64,000 nt of DNA from Pseudodonghicola sp048268305 (GCF_048268305.1 NZ_JBLWVT010000005.1:310001-374000), one strand, 5' to 3'; counted from the first letter of the stretch, positions 19,501 to 27,880 are shown. Program-made: numbers and translations. The notes: generated from the letters alone by a model not told the origin.

Positions 19501-19988
19501 AACGCCCATTCCGACTGGTGCAGCACGGTGGAGGATTCGCCGGTATGGTCATCCCCCATCGCCATCAGCACGCCGCCCAAGCGCGAGGTGCCGGCCATAT
19601 TCGCGTGACGGATGGCGTCGCCTGACCGATCCACCCCAGGCCCCTTGCCGTACCACAGACCGAAGACGCCGTCGTACTTGCCTTCACCGCGCAGCTCGGC
19701 CTGCTGGCTGCCCCAGAGCGCGGTGGCCGCCAGATCCTCGTTCAACCCGTATTGAAAGGTGATGTCGCTGGCGGCGAGCGGCTTGGCCGCCCGGGTCATC
19801 TGCATGTCGACCGCGCCCAGCGGCGAGCCGCGATAGCCCGTCACCAGACCGGCCGTATTATGCCCCGCCGCCTTGTCCCGCGCCTTCTGCATCAGCATCA
19901 GGCGGACCAGAGCCTGGGTGCCGTTCAACAGCACCGGGCTCTTCTCCAGATCAAAACGGTCGTTCAGCGAAATTTTCTGCTGACTCAT
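16563..19988 (-). CDS. Indolepyruvate ferredoxin oxidoreductase, fused subunits
   Basis: 1141-residue fusion of the alpha and beta parts of a thiamine-diphosphate 2-oxoacid:ferredoxin oxidoreductase, probably using aryl pyruvates from aromatic amino acids. Order: pyrimidine-binding domain (GYRGSPLGAVDMQM; GPGVDRSGDAIRH); diphosphate-binding domain (GIGCHFMVQWMDRDTLG, TYNHSGVQAIRAAL); iron-sulfur cluster region (CEGCGDCGVQSNC, CNKDFSCLKGFCPS); gamma-type domain (TGVGGTGVVTIGAVLAQAA); and a C-terminal helical domain (DUF6537 type) typical of proteobacterial fusions. Start at 19988 has GGGAGGAG upstream. It is divergent from a LysR gene, with an inverted repeat between them. Confidence 0.9.
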   Translation of the reverse strand: MSQQKISLNDRFDLEKSPVLLNGTQALVRLMLMQKARDKAAGHNTAGLVTGYRGSPLGAVDMQMTRAAKPLAASDITFQYGLNEDLAATALWGSQQAELRGEGKYDGVFGLWYGKGPGVDRSGDAIRHANMAGTSRLGGVLMAMGDDHTGESSTVLHQSEWALMDAYVPIVSPAGVQEILDLGLYGFALSRFSGLWVGLKTMKDTIEVTSVVDGRPDRVQLVTPKFDMPEGGLNIRLVDDRTAQEARLIDIKRFAAEEFAHANKIDKRVWGKPGAKIGLVAAGKNWLDLQHALTMLNIDEAEAERLGITTYKIAQVFPLDMKGFHDWAEGLDLIVVVEEKRKLIEVQIKEAIFDDRRGRRVYGWYKGGAGGMHQEELFPTRGALDPLMIAEKLGKILLEEGRDTDAIRAGLQALDDARRADNAEELASRLPYFCSGCPHNTGTKIPEGSRAYAGIGCHFMVQWMDRDTLGFTHMGGEGANWIGEAPFSNTKHVFQNLGDGTYNHSGVQAIRAALAAGTTITYKILYNDAVAMTGGQENEGGLSAARIANELKAMGVQNLAIVYDEKEDVDFKAMPAGVPTFERDQLLKVEEDFRDKEGVSAIVYIQTCAAEKRRRRKRGTFPDPDRRVLINQDVCEGCGDCGVQSNCVSIVPKETELGRKRAIDQSSCNKDFSCLKGFCPSFVTVQGAKIRKEATADLDLPHLPAPKLPAIHGTYNVVITGVGGTGVVTIGAVLAQAAQIDGKGAGMMEMAGLAQKGGAVHIHCRLAEKPEDISAIRVATGECDALIGGDLVVSAGAKTLGLMRPGQSGAVVNSHEIITGDFTRNTEFTIPTDRLSLALEARVKDGLTLFDASDLARVTLGDSIYSNMMVFGAAWQRGLVPISHEAIAQAIELNGAAVQMNQRAFEIGRWAVVHPEEAAKLIAPAANVIELPKTLDEKIEFRARQLVDYQGSRLAKRYRKLLDGIADKGLKEAVARGYHKLLAYKDEYEVARLLLTSREKAEAEFEGDLKLSFHMAPPILGGIGPDGRPKKREFGEWMLGPLKLLARMKGLRGTPFDLFGYSAERKMERALIKQFERDMKEVLPKVTPETRDIALALALLPLQIRGFGPVKQENEAKAAKRREELLASFRQGGPELAKAAE

Positions 19989-20035
19989 CTGCTCCTCCCA
20001 AAGCTGACTAGTTTGCAACAATTGCCGCCAATAAT

Positions 20036-20054
20036 AGGTCAAAAAAGCTGACCT
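20036..20054. promoter_or_regulatory. Inverted repeat in the divergent promoter region
   Basis: AGGTCA-N7-TGACCT, a perfect 6-bp dyad (7 of 8 if extended by two bases), lies about 50 bases upstream of the oxidoreductase start and 100 bases upstream of the LysR start. The surrounding DNA is AT-rich. Probable regulator-binding site for one or both genes. Confidence 0.5.
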
Positions 20055-20155
20055 GTGTAGCGTTTTTTTGCCCATTTCCTTACGAAGCATAATACAGCAT
20101 GTTAGATGCCCCACCCGCACTGGCGGGAAAGACCGCAAGAACGAAAGCGATACAG

Positions 20156-21061
20156 ATGGATTGGGACAAGCTGAGAATTTTTCACGCCGTTGCCGACGCC
20201 GGCAGCCTCACCCATGCGGGTGACCGGCTGAACCTGTCGCAATCGGCCGTCAGCCGCCAGATCCGCGCGCTTGAGGAATCACTCAACACCACGCTGTTCC
20301 ATCGCCACGCCCGCGGCCTGATCCTGACCGAACAGGGTGAACTCCTGTTCGAGGCGACCTCCTCGATGTCGAAACGGCTGGAGGCGGCCTCTGCCCGCAT
20401 CCGCGACAGCGAGGAAGAGGTCTTCGGCGAACTCAAGGTCACCACCACCACCGGCTTTGGCACGCTCTGGCTGGCGCCCCGCCTGCCCAAGCTGTTCGAG
20501 AAGTTCCCCGACCTGAAGATCGACCTGATGCTGGAGGAGCGCGTGCTCGACCTGCCGATGCGCGAGGCCGATGTGGCGATCCGCATGAAGGAGCCGAGCC
20601 AGGCCGATCTGATCCGCAAGCGACTGATGACGGTGCAGATGCAACTTTATGCCTCGCGCGACTATCTCGACCGCGCCGGCACACCGATGTCGCTGGATGA
20701 TATTTCCGACCACCGGCTGATCTGTCAGAGCGCCGGCGCCCATCAGGTGGCGGCGGGCGCTTCGCTGGTGCAGCAATTGATGGCCAATGGGCCGCATTCC
20801 CTGCTGACAGTGAATAACTACTTCGGCGTTCTGCAAGGGGTTCTGAACGATCTCGGCATCGGCGTTCTGCCCGACTACCTGACCGAGGAATTCCCGCATC
20901 TGGTCCGTGTGCTGCCGCAGATTGAATCGGGCGAAGTCCCTGTTTTTCTCGCCTATCCCGAGGAATTGCGCCACTCCAAGCGGATCGCGGCCTTTCGTGA
21001 CTTCGTCCAGGACGAGATCATTCACCACCGCAAACAACTGCGGCAGCTCGGCAAGCTCTGA
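20156..21061 (+). CDS. LysR family transcriptional regulator
   Basis: 301 residues. N-terminal winged helix (MDWDKLRIFHAVADAGSLTH; LSQSAVSRQIRALEE), then a substrate-binding domain starting LKVTTTTGFGTLWLAPRLPKL. Start taken at the ATG at 20156; an in-frame ATG at 20099 would add 19 residues but lies in the promoter region. It is transcribed away from the oxidoreductase gene, which it may regulate; the ligand is unknown. Confidence 0.88.
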   Translation: MDWDKLRIFHAVADAGSLTHAGDRLNLSQSAVSRQIRALEESLNTTLFHRHARGLILTEQGELLFEATSSMSKRLEAASARIRDSEEEVFGELKVTTTTGFGTLWLAPRLPKLFEKFPDLKIDLMLEERVLDLPMREADVAIRMKEPSQADLIRKRLMTVQMQLYASRDYLDRAGTPMSLDDISDHRLICQSAGAHQVAAGASLVQQLMANGPHSLLTVNNYFGVLQGVLNDLGIGVLPDYLTEEFPHLVRVLPQIESGEVPVFLAYPEELRHSKRIAAFRDFVQDEIIHHRKQLRQLGKL

Positions 21062-21087
21062 GCTATGCAGAAAAAACATGCCGGTCA

Positions 21088-21103
21088 TGCTGCATATGCG
21101 GCA
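21088..21103. promoter_or_regulatory. Near-palindrome downstream of LysR gene
   Basis: TGCTGCATATGCGGCA matches its own reverse complement at 14 of 16 positions. Two bases later comes TATAGC, a possible -10 element for a transcript ending at 21202-21229. Confidence 0.35.
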
Positions 21104-21104
21104 T

Positions 21105-21229
21105 TATAGCGCTTGAACGTTCACGAAGTGACGCCTAAATGACCACGCGAAGGCGATGTCGCTCAGTTGCGCATCATCTTCATACCTCCCTGTTGGACTT
21201 GGGCCGAGCTTAGTGCTCGGCCTCTTTTT
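21105..21229 (+). ncRNA. Candidate small RNA ahead of purL
   Basis: About 120 bases between a possible -10 element and a strong intrinsic terminator, with no good reading frame. Internal pairings include GCCT/AGGC and GATG/CATC, plus an unpaired ACCTCCC that resembles anti-Shine-Dalgarno loops of regulatory RNAs. The terminator is 140 bases beyond the LysR stop and 110 before purL, so it could instead end the LysR transcript or act as a purL leader attenuator. Confidence 0.35.
21202..21229 (+). terminator. Intrinsic terminator
   Basis: GGCCGAGC and GCTCGGCC form a perfect 8-bp stem around TTAGT, followed by TCTTTTTTT. The clearest rho-independent terminator in this part of the window. Confidence 0.85.
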
Positions 21230-21339
21230 TTGTTCCAAGGTCTTTTCCGCATGCGCCGCCGATGCGCTTGGCCCTTTTCCCCAACGGGGCCATGCCCTAA
21301 TAGAGGGCGCAGACAAAGCCACTCGGAGACCCCCGACCG

Positions 21340-23499
21340 ATGCAAGACCCAGTGATTACGCCGGAGCTGATCGAAAGCCATGGGCTGAAGCCGGACGAAT
21401 ATCAGCGTATCCTCGACATCATCGGACGTGAGCCAACCTTTACCGAGCTTGGCATCTTCTCTGCCATGTGGAACGAGCATTGTTCCTATAAGTCGTCGAA
21501 GAAGTGGCTGCGCACCCTGCCGACGACGGGCCCGCAAGTGATCTGTGGCCCGGGCGAGAACGCGGGCGTCGTCGATATCGGTGACGGCCAGGCGGTCATC
21601 TTCAAGATGGAAAGCCACAACCACCCGTCCTACATCGAACCCTATCAAGGTGCGGCGACCGGCGTGGGTGGCATCCTGCGCGACGTCTTCACCATGGGCG
21701 CGCGACCGATCGCGGCGATGAACTCGCTATCCTTCGGGGCGGTCGATCACCCGAAGACCAAGCAACTTGTGCATGGCGTCGTCGCCGGCGTCGGCGGCTA
21801 TGGCAACAGCTTCGGGGTGCCGACCGTCGGCGGCGAGGTTCGCTTCCACCCCGCCTATAACGGCAACTGCCTGGTCAACGCCTTTGCGGCCGGCCTGGCG
21901 GACGCCGACAAGATCTTCTACTCCGCCGCCTCCGGCGTCGGCATGCCGGTCGTCTACCTCGGCGCGAAAACCGGGCGCGACGGCGTCGGTGGCGCCACCA
22001 TGGCCTCGGCCGAATTCGACGACACCATCGAGGAAAAGCGCCCCACCGTTCAGGTCGGCGACCCCTTCACCGAAAAGCGGCTGATGGAAGCCACGCTGGA
22101 ACTGATGAAGACCGGCGCGGTGATCTCGATCCAGGACATGGGGGCCGCCGGTCTCACCTGCTCCGCCGTCGAGATGGGCGACAAGGGCGAATTGGGCGTG
22201 CGGCTCGACCTGGAAAAGGTGCCCTGCCGCGAAGTAGGCATGACCGCCTACGAGATGATGCTGTCGGAAAGCCAGGAGCGGATGCTCATGGTTCTGCGTC
22301 CGGAGAAGGAAGCCGAGGCGCGCGCGGTGTTCGAGAAATGGGATCTGGACTTCGCCATCGTCGGGGAGACGATCGCCGAAGACCGCTTCCTGATCATGAT
22401 GAACAACGAGACCAAGGCCGATCTGCCGCTGTCGAAACTGTCGTCCGAGGCGCCGGAATACGATCGTCCCTGGGTCGAGACCCCGGCCGCCGAAGCCCTG
22501 GGCGAGGTGGCGCAGATCGACCCCATCGACGGGCTGCGTGCGCTGATCTCCTCGCCGAACTACGCGGCGAAACAGTGGGTCTATGAGCAATACGACAGCA
22601 CCGTGATGGCCGACAGCGCCCGCGGCCCCGGTTTCGGCGCCGGCATCCTGCGGGTGCATGGCACCGACAAGCTGCTGGCCTTCACCTCGGACGTCACCCC
22701 GCGCTATGTCAAGGCCAACCCGGTCGAAGGCGGCAAGCAGGCGGTGGCGGAAGCCTATCGCAACCTGACCGCCGTCGGCGCCACGCCGCTGGCCACCACC
22801 GACAACATGAACTTCGGCAATCCGGAAAAGCCCGAGATCATGGGCCAGTTCGTCGGCGCGATCAAAGGCATCGGCGAAGCCGTCTCCGCGCTCGACATGC
22901 CGATCGTCTCGGGCAACGTGTCGCTTTATAACGAGACCGATGGCGTCGCGATCCTGCCGACACCCACCATCGGCGCCGTGGGTCTGATCGCCTGCGAGGC
23001 GGATATCATCGGCACCCGGGTGCGCGAGGGTCACGTCGCCCTGCTGCTGGGCGAGACCCTCGGCCATCTGGGCCAATCCGCCCTGCTGGCCGAGGTCTTC
23101 AACCGCGAGGAAGGCGATGCGCCCCACGTCGATCTCGATGCCGAAAAGCGCAACGGTGATTTCATCCGCGCCAATCGCGAGCTGATCACCGCCTGCACCG
23201 ATCTGTCGGACGGCGGCCTGGCCCTGGCCGCGTTCGAGCTGGCCGAAGGCTCTGGCGTCGGCGTGCATCTGGACAGTGGCGCCACCCCGTTCCTGTTTGG
23301 CGAGGATCAGGCCCGCTATCTGATCGCCTGCAACTTCGATCAGGCCGAGGCGCTGATGACCGCCGCCGGTCAGGCCGGGGTCACCCTGAGCACGGTCGGC
23401 CGTTTCATCGGCGATACGGTACGCTTCGACGGCTCCGAGGCGCCGCTGGCGGATCTCTCGACGCTCTATCGCACCAGCTTCGAAGCCGCCCTGGGCTGA
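21340..23499 (+). CDS. purL: Phosphoribosylformylglycinamidine synthase, PurL subunit
   Basis: 719-residue small-type PurL, the ATP-dependent synthetase part of the PurLQS complex. Motifs: WNEHCSYKSSKKWLR near the start, KMESHNHPSYIEPYQGAATG (ATP/metal site), and IQDMGAAGLTCSAVEMGDKG. Second half with KPEIMGQFVG and LIACEADIIG. Length is normal for the type that needs PurS and PurQ, whose genes are at 5410-5640 and 4598-5266. A terminator and an untranslated stretch lie upstream; bolA follows by 94 bases. Confidence 0.97.
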   Translation: MQDPVITPELIESHGLKPDEYQRILDIIGREPTFTELGIFSAMWNEHCSYKSSKKWLRTLPTTGPQVICGPGENAGVVDIGDGQAVIFKMESHNHPSYIEPYQGAATGVGGILRDVFTMGARPIAAMNSLSFGAVDHPKTKQLVHGVVAGVGGYGNSFGVPTVGGEVRFHPAYNGNCLVNAFAAGLADADKIFYSAASGVGMPVVYLGAKTGRDGVGGATMASAEFDDTIEEKRPTVQVGDPFTEKRLMEATLELMKTGAVISIQDMGAAGLTCSAVEMGDKGELGVRLDLEKVPCREVGMTAYEMMLSESQERMLMVLRPEKEAEARAVFEKWDLDFAIVGETIAEDRFLIMMNNETKADLPLSKLSSEAPEYDRPWVETPAAEALGEVAQIDPIDGLRALISSPNYAAKQWVYEQYDSTVMADSARGPGFGAGILRVHGTDKLLAFTSDVTPRYVKANPVEGGKQAVAEAYRNLTAVGATPLATTDNMNFGNPEKPEIMGQFVGAIKGIGEAVSALDMPIVSGNVSLYNETDGVAILPTPTIGAVGLIACEADIIGTRVREGHVALLLGETLGHLGQSALLAEVFNREEGDAPHVDLDAEKRNGDFIRANRELITACTDLSDGGLALAAFELAEGSGVGVHLDSGATPFLFGEDQARYLIACNFDQAEALMTAAGQAGVTLSTVGRFIGDTVRFDGSEAPLADLSTLYRTSFEAALG

Positions 23500-23592
23500 G
23501 CCCCGACACAGACGTCCCAACGGGCCGCCGCGCTTGCGCGGCGTGCCCTTGCGTCCTACATCTGGACGCGAGACCAACAGGAGTTACCCCGC

Positions 23593-23829
23593 ATGGCCAT
23601 GCAAGCCCACGAAATCGAAACACTGATCCGTGCCAGCTTCCCCTCCGCGAAGATCACGATCACCGATCTCGCCGGCGACGGAAACCACTGGGCCGCCGAG
23701 GTCGTCGACGAAAGCTTTCGCGGCCAGAGCCGGGTGCAGCAACAGCGCGCCGTCAATGCCGCGGTGAAATCCGAAATCGACAGCGGCAGGCTGCATGCCC
23801 TGGCGCTGACCACCAAGGCGCCCGACTGA
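23593..23829 (+). CDS. bolA: BolA family protein
   Basis: 78-residue BolA/IbaG-type protein. Family pattern: IETLIRASFPSAKITITDLAGDGNHW, then VQQQRAVNAAVKSEIDSGRLHALALTT. It partners with CGFS monothiol glutaredoxins in iron-sulfur trafficking, and the partner gene follows immediately (23872). Preceded by CAGGAG. Confidence 0.93.
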   Translation: MAMQAHEIETLIRASFPSAKITITDLAGDGNHWAAEVVDESFRGQSRVQQQRAVNAAVKSEIDSGRLHALALTTKAPD

Positions 23830-23871
23830 CGGCCCCTTCCCCCAATCCCCCTGCCGCAAGGAGACGCGCAA

Positions 23872-24234
23872 ATGACCGACGCAGCAGATCGCATTCAGCA
23901 AACCATTTCCGCCAATGACGTGGTGCTTTACATGAAGGGCACCAAGGACGCACCGCAATGTGGCTTCTCCAGCCGTGTGGCCGGTGTCCTGAACTATATG
24001 GGTGTCGACTTTCAGGACGTGAACGTCCTGGCAGATGCCGACATCCGCCAGGGGATCAAGGATTTCTCCGACTGGCCGACGATTCCGCAGCTCTACGTCA
24101 AGGGCGAATTCGTCGGCGGCTGCGACATCGTCACCGAAATGACCCTTTCGGGAGAGCTGGACCAGCTCTTCGACGACAAGGGCATCACCTATGACAAGGA
24201 TGCCGCCGAGAAGATCCGCGAAGCGAATTCCTGA
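23872..24234 (+). CDS. grxD: Monothiol glutaredoxin (Grx4/GrxD type)
   Basis: 120 residues. CGFS active site (DAPQCGFSSRV), glutathione-binding TIPQLYVKGEFVGGCDI. Carries or transfers [2Fe-2S] clusters with BolA, encoded 42 bases upstream. A ribosome binding site AAGGAGA precedes the ATG. A bidirectional terminator follows. Confidence 0.96.
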   Translation: MTDAADRIQQTISANDVVLYMKGTKDAPQCGFSSRVAGVLNYMGVDFQDVNVLADADIRQGIKDFSDWPTIPQLYVKGEFVGGCDIVTEMTLSGELDQLFDDKGITYDKDAAEKIREANS

Positions 24235-24256
24235 TCGCCGCATGACCGTTACGAAC

Positions 24257-24285
24257 GAAAAGGGGGCCATTCGGCCCCCTTTTTA
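24257..24285. terminator. Bidirectional terminator between grxD and zapA
   Basis: AGGGGGCC and GGCCCCCT form an 8-bp stem around ATTC, with an A-run on the left and a T-run on the right. It can end both the plus-strand grxD and the minus-strand zapA transcripts. Confidence 0.88.
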
Positions 24286-24308
24286 TGTCCCGACGTGAGG
24301 TTCAGCGA

Positions 24309-24710
24309 TCACTCGACCGCGCCCTTTTCCTCGATCTCGTCGGCCAATGCCTCGGCACGGGCGGCCAGCTCGGCCAGGGTTTCGGTGACCGCGGCCGGCA
24401 CCACCGGCACCTCGATGCGTTCCGGCGCCGGAGCCGGCGCGTTGCGCAACGCCTCAAGCTCCGCCTCGCGCTCGGCCAATTGCGCCTCGACCTCGCGGAT
24501 ACGGTCCTCGACCGCGGCCGTCTTGTCGGCCAGCATCAACCCGGCCATCAGCAGCATCCGCGCCTCGGGCATCCGACCGATCTGATCGGACAGCACGCTG
24601 GCCTCGTCATCCAGCATCTTGGCGGCGGCGAAAAGATAGCCCTCCTCGCCCTCCTGACAGGAAACCTCGAACCCCCGGCCGCCGATATGGATCGTCACCT
24701 CAGGCATCAT
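24309..24710 (-). CDS. zapA: Cell division protein ZapA
   Basis: 133 residues. The conserved ZapA core MPEVTIHIGGRGFEVSCQEG and the helix AAKMLDDEASVLSDQIGRM are clear, followed by a coiled coil (EDRIREVEAQLAEREAELEA). It stabilises FtsZ filaments at mid-cell. Two consecutive ATGs begin the frame; the first overlaps the stop of the upstream coiled-coil gene as ATGA, so translation is coupled. Confidence 0.88.
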   Translation of the reverse strand: MMPEVTIHIGGRGFEVSCQEGEEGYLFAAAKMLDDEASVLSDQIGRMPEARMLLMAGLMLADKTAAVEDRIREVEAQLAEREAELEALRNAPAPAPERIEVPVVPAAVTETLAELAARAEALADEIEEKGAVE

Positions 24711-25345
24711 TCGTCCTCCCCTTCGGGCATATTGCGCGCGCTCGACAGCAAGGGCTCAAGCCGCGACAGGATGGCGCCCGCCTCGGCCGCCTCGGCGGCG
24801 CGGGTGGCGCGCAGCCCCTCAAGCTCGGCCAGCATGGCGCGGTTGATCAGCGCGGGTTCCCCCACGCCGGCCTCATTGGCCTCGCGCAGGGCGGCATTGG
24901 CCTCGCGCAGTTGTTCGTTCGACTTTCGCAGACGCTGCACATCCATGTCGAGCCGTGCCGCCATCTCGGCCTGATGCGCCACCTCGGCCTGCAGCACCTC
25001 AAGATCGCCAGGGACCGCGCCGATCCGGGCCGCGGCCAGTTCGGCCTGCAGCGCCGCGATCTCGGCCCTGAGCGCTTCGATCTCGGTATCGGCGGGCTCG
25101 CCCTCGACCGCCCCGGCCTCGATCAGCGCTTCGAGCGCGGCGATCTCCTCGGCGTGACGATCCTTCAGATGTTTCAGCCGTTCCTCAAGCTGCGCGTTGG
25201 CGAGCTTTTCTTCCTCAAGCGCCTCTGCCAGACCGGCCTCGGCCACGGCCTGACTGCCAGCCCGTTCCGCCAGCGCGCCCAGACCCACGCTGATCCGGGC
25301 CATCGCCGCCGTGATCCGGCCTTCCAATTCCTCTATCTGGCTCAT
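24707..25345 (-). CDS. Coiled-coil protein upstream of zapA
   Basis: 212 residues, almost entirely heptad-like Ala/Glu/Leu-rich sequence (ALEEEKLANAQLEERLKHLK; EIEALRAEIAALQAELAAAR). No signal peptide or membrane segment. No family name assigned by me. Its overlap with zapA suggests a cell-division accessory role, perhaps ZapB-like, but that is inference. Start at the ATG at 25345, just after GGTAAGAGGC. Confidence 0.7.
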   Translation of the reverse strand: MSQIEELEGRITAAMARISVGLGALAERAGSQAVAEAGLAEALEEEKLANAQLEERLKHLKDRHAEEIAALEALIEAGAVEGEPADTEIEALRAEIAALQAELAAARIGAVPGDLEVLQAEVAHQAEMAARLDMDVQRLRKSNEQLREANAALREANEAGVGEPALINRAMLAELEGLRATRAAEAAEAGAILSRLEPLLSSARNMPEGEDE

Positions 25346-25603
25346 GCCTCTTACCTTTTCTGCGGCGGTTTCACCACTCCGGCCCGGAACGCCGCATAGA
25401 GCAGCGGGCTCTGCCGAATCGCACGGCGGGCCGATTGACACCCAGTCTAGCGAAACCTCCGGGAAAATACCCCCCCTTTGGTTTCAAGCACTTGGCCGGC
25501 TCACCTGATGTGCGACCCACCGCACTGGGCGGCGAAGCTTGATCTTTGGTCCTCGGGTGATATTGAGCGGCATCTCCGCCCGCAACGCCAGAGGATTTCT
25601 CCC

Positions 25604-27625
25604 GTGGACTTGACCGCCCTGCGCACCGCCCATCCCGACCACTGGAACAAGGCCGCCGCCATCCGCACGCTGACGCTGGATGCCGTCGCCGCCGCCAACT
25701 CGGGCCACTCCGGCATGCCGATGGGCATGGCCGACGTGGCAACGGTGCTCTATGAAAAACACCTGAAGTTCGACGCCGCCGCCCCCAACTGGCCCGACCG
25801 TGACCGCTTCATCCTCTCGGCCGGCCACGGCTCGATGCTGCTCTATTCGCTGCTCTATCTCACCGGCTATCCCGAGATGACCATCGAGCAGATCAAGAAC
25901 TTCCGCCAATGGGGCGCCATCACCGCGGGTCACCCGGAATATGGCCATGCCCCGGGGATCGAGACCACCACCGGCCCGCTGGGCCAGGGCATCGCCACCG
26001 CCGTGGGCTTTGCCATGGCCGAAGAAATTCAGCGCGCCCGCTATGGCCGCAAGGTGGTCGATCACCATACCTATGTGATGGCCGGCGACGGCTGCCTGAT
26101 GGAAGGGATCAGCCAGGAGGCCATCGCCTTTGCCGGCCGCCAGCAACTGGGCAAGCTGATCGTCTTCTGGGACAACAACAACATCACCATCGACGGCACC
26201 GTCGAGCTGTCGGATCGCACCGACCAGTTGGCGCGCTTCCGCGCATCGGGCTGGCATGTGCAAGCGATCGACGGCCATGATCCCGAAGCGATCGACGCCG
26301 CCATCGAAAAGGCCAAGGCCAGCCGCAAGCCCTCGATGATCGCCTGCAAGACCCATATCGCCCTGGGCTCCTCGGCGCAGGACACCTCCAAGGGTCACGG
26401 CGCGCTGACCGATCCCAAGCTGATCGCCGACACCAAGGCCGCCTATGGCTGGACCGCGCCGGCCTTTGAAATCCCAGCCGACATCAAGGCCGAATGGGAG
26501 GCCATCGGCAAGCGTGGCGCCATCGAGCGCGCCAATTGGGACATCCGCTTTGCCTCGCTCTCCGAGCGCAAGCAGTCGGAGTTCACTCGCGCCTATGACC
26601 GCGAGGTGCCGAAAAAGCTGACCTCGGTGATCCGCGCGCTGAAGAAGGACATGAGCGAGACCGCGCCGAAGCTCGCCACCCGGGCCAGCTCGGAAAAGGT
26701 GCTTGAGGTGGTCAACCCGCTGATGACCGAGACCGTCGGCGGCTCGGCCGATCTGACCGGCTCGAACAATACCAAGACCCCCGATCTCGACGCCTTCATG
26801 CCCGAGAACCGCAAGGGTCGCTATGTCTATTGGGGCATCCGCGAACACGGCATGTCGGCGGCGATGAACGGCATGGCGCTGCATGGCGGCGTGCGCCCCT
26901 ATGGCGGCACCTTCATGGCCTTCACCGACTATGCCCGCCCGGCGATGCGGCTGGCGGCGCTGATGCGCATTCCCACCGTCTTTGTCATGACCCACGACTC
27001 GATCGGGCTGGGCGAGGATGGCCCGACCCATCAGCCGGTGGAGCATCTGGCGATCTCGCGCGCGACACCGAACACCTATGTGTTCCGCCCCGCCGACACG
27101 GTGGAAACCGCCGAGGCCTGGGAGGTCGCGCTGACCTCGAAGGAAACCCCCTCGGTGCTGTCGCTGACCCGTCAGGGCGTGCCGACGGTGCGGCTTGAGC
27201 ACAAGATGAACAACCTCACCGCCCAGGGCGCCTATGTGCTGGCCGAGGCCGAGGGCAAGCGTGAGGCGATCCTGATCGCCACCGGCTCCGAAGTCTCCAT
27301 CGCCATGGCGGCGCGCGAGTTGCTGCAGGCCGAAGGCATCGGCACCCGCGTGGTCTCCATGCCCTGCATGGAGCTTTTCGCCGAGCAGGACGAAGCCTAT
27401 CGCCGCAAGGTGCTGCCGGCCGGTCCGGTGCGTGTCGGCGTCGAGGCCGCGGTGCGCGCCGGCGGCTGGGATCGCTGGCTGCTGGGCGAGCGCGGCCGCG
27501 AGGGCAAGGCGGATTTCGTCGGCATGGCAAGCTTCGGCGCCTCCGCCCCGGCCGATGTTCTCTACGAGAAATTCGGCATCACCGCCAAGGCCGTCGCCGA
27601 GAAGGTCAAGGCGCTGCTGGCCTGA
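25604..27625 (+). CDS. tkt: Transketolase
   Basis: 674-residue thiamine-diphosphate enzyme of the pentose phosphate and Calvin-type pathways. Visible: AANSGHSGMPMGMADVA, the diphosphate site GDGCLMEGISQEA...DNNNITIDG, HGALTDP, and the C-terminal domain with FTDYARPAMRLAALM and THDSIGLGEDGPTHQPVEHL. Start assigned to GTG at 25604, preceded by AGAGGA at suitable spacing and giving the family N-terminus; the longer frame to 25478 is mostly upstream DNA. Divergent from the zapA pair and followed by a strong terminator. Confidence 0.95.
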   Translation: MDLTALRTAHPDHWNKAAAIRTLTLDAVAAANSGHSGMPMGMADVATVLYEKHLKFDAAAPNWPDRDRFILSAGHGSMLLYSLLYLTGYPEMTIEQIKNFRQWGAITAGHPEYGHAPGIETTTGPLGQGIATAVGFAMAEEIQRARYGRKVVDHHTYVMAGDGCLMEGISQEAIAFAGRQQLGKLIVFWDNNNITIDGTVELSDRTDQLARFRASGWHVQAIDGHDPEAIDAAIEKAKASRKPSMIACKTHIALGSSAQDTSKGHGALTDPKLIADTKAAYGWTAPAFEIPADIKAEWEAIGKRGAIERANWDIRFASLSERKQSEFTRAYDREVPKKLTSVIRALKKDMSETAPKLATRASSEKVLEVVNPLMTETVGGSADLTGSNNTKTPDLDAFMPENRKGRYVYWGIREHGMSAAMNGMALHGGVRPYGGTFMAFTDYARPAMRLAALMRIPTVFVMTHDSIGLGEDGPTHQPVEHLAISRATPNTYVFRPADTVETAEAWEVALTSKETPSVLSLTRQGVPTVRLEHKMNNLTAQGAYVLAEAEGKREAILIATGSEVSIAMAARELLQAEGIGTRVVSMPCMELFAEQDEAYRRKVLPAGPVRVGVEAAVRAGGWDRWLLGERGREGKADFVGMASFGASAPADVLYEKFGITAKAVAEKVKALLA

Positions 27626-27649
27626 TCCGGCCCAGAGCAACGAGATGAG

Positions 27650-27673
27650 GAGGGGCCAAGCGGCCCCTCTTTT
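27650..27673 (+). terminator. Intrinsic terminator of tkt
   Basis: GAGGGGCC and GGCCCCTC form an 8-bp stem around AAGC, then TTTTC. About 25 bases after the tkt stop. Confidence 0.85.
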
Positions 27674-27735
27674 CGTTTCCGAAGCGCCGAACGCACGCGT
27701 CCGGCCCTGAAGCTGGCCCGGCCCCGAAACTGGAA

Positions 27736-27868
27736 AGACGCTTGGCGTCTGTTGCCCGGCCGTCAGGCCGGGCCGCGCCCACCCAGGGTCGGGCGCGTCC
27801 CTCAGCGCAGCGAAAGCAACGCCCGGGGCTCCGCCCGTTCGGCCCTGAAACCGTCCCCCGGACGGTTT
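27736..27868. repeat. Cluster of three perfect hairpins
   Basis: AGACGC-TTG-GCGTCT (27736-27750), CCCGGCC-GTCA-GGCCGGG (27755-27772), and AAACCGTCC-CCC-GGACGGTTT (27848-27868) lie between the tkt terminator and the convergent methyltransferase gene. No coding frame. Function unknown; they could protect mRNA ends or act as repeat sequences. Confidence 0.5.
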
Positions 27869-27880
27869 CCGAGACGGGCC

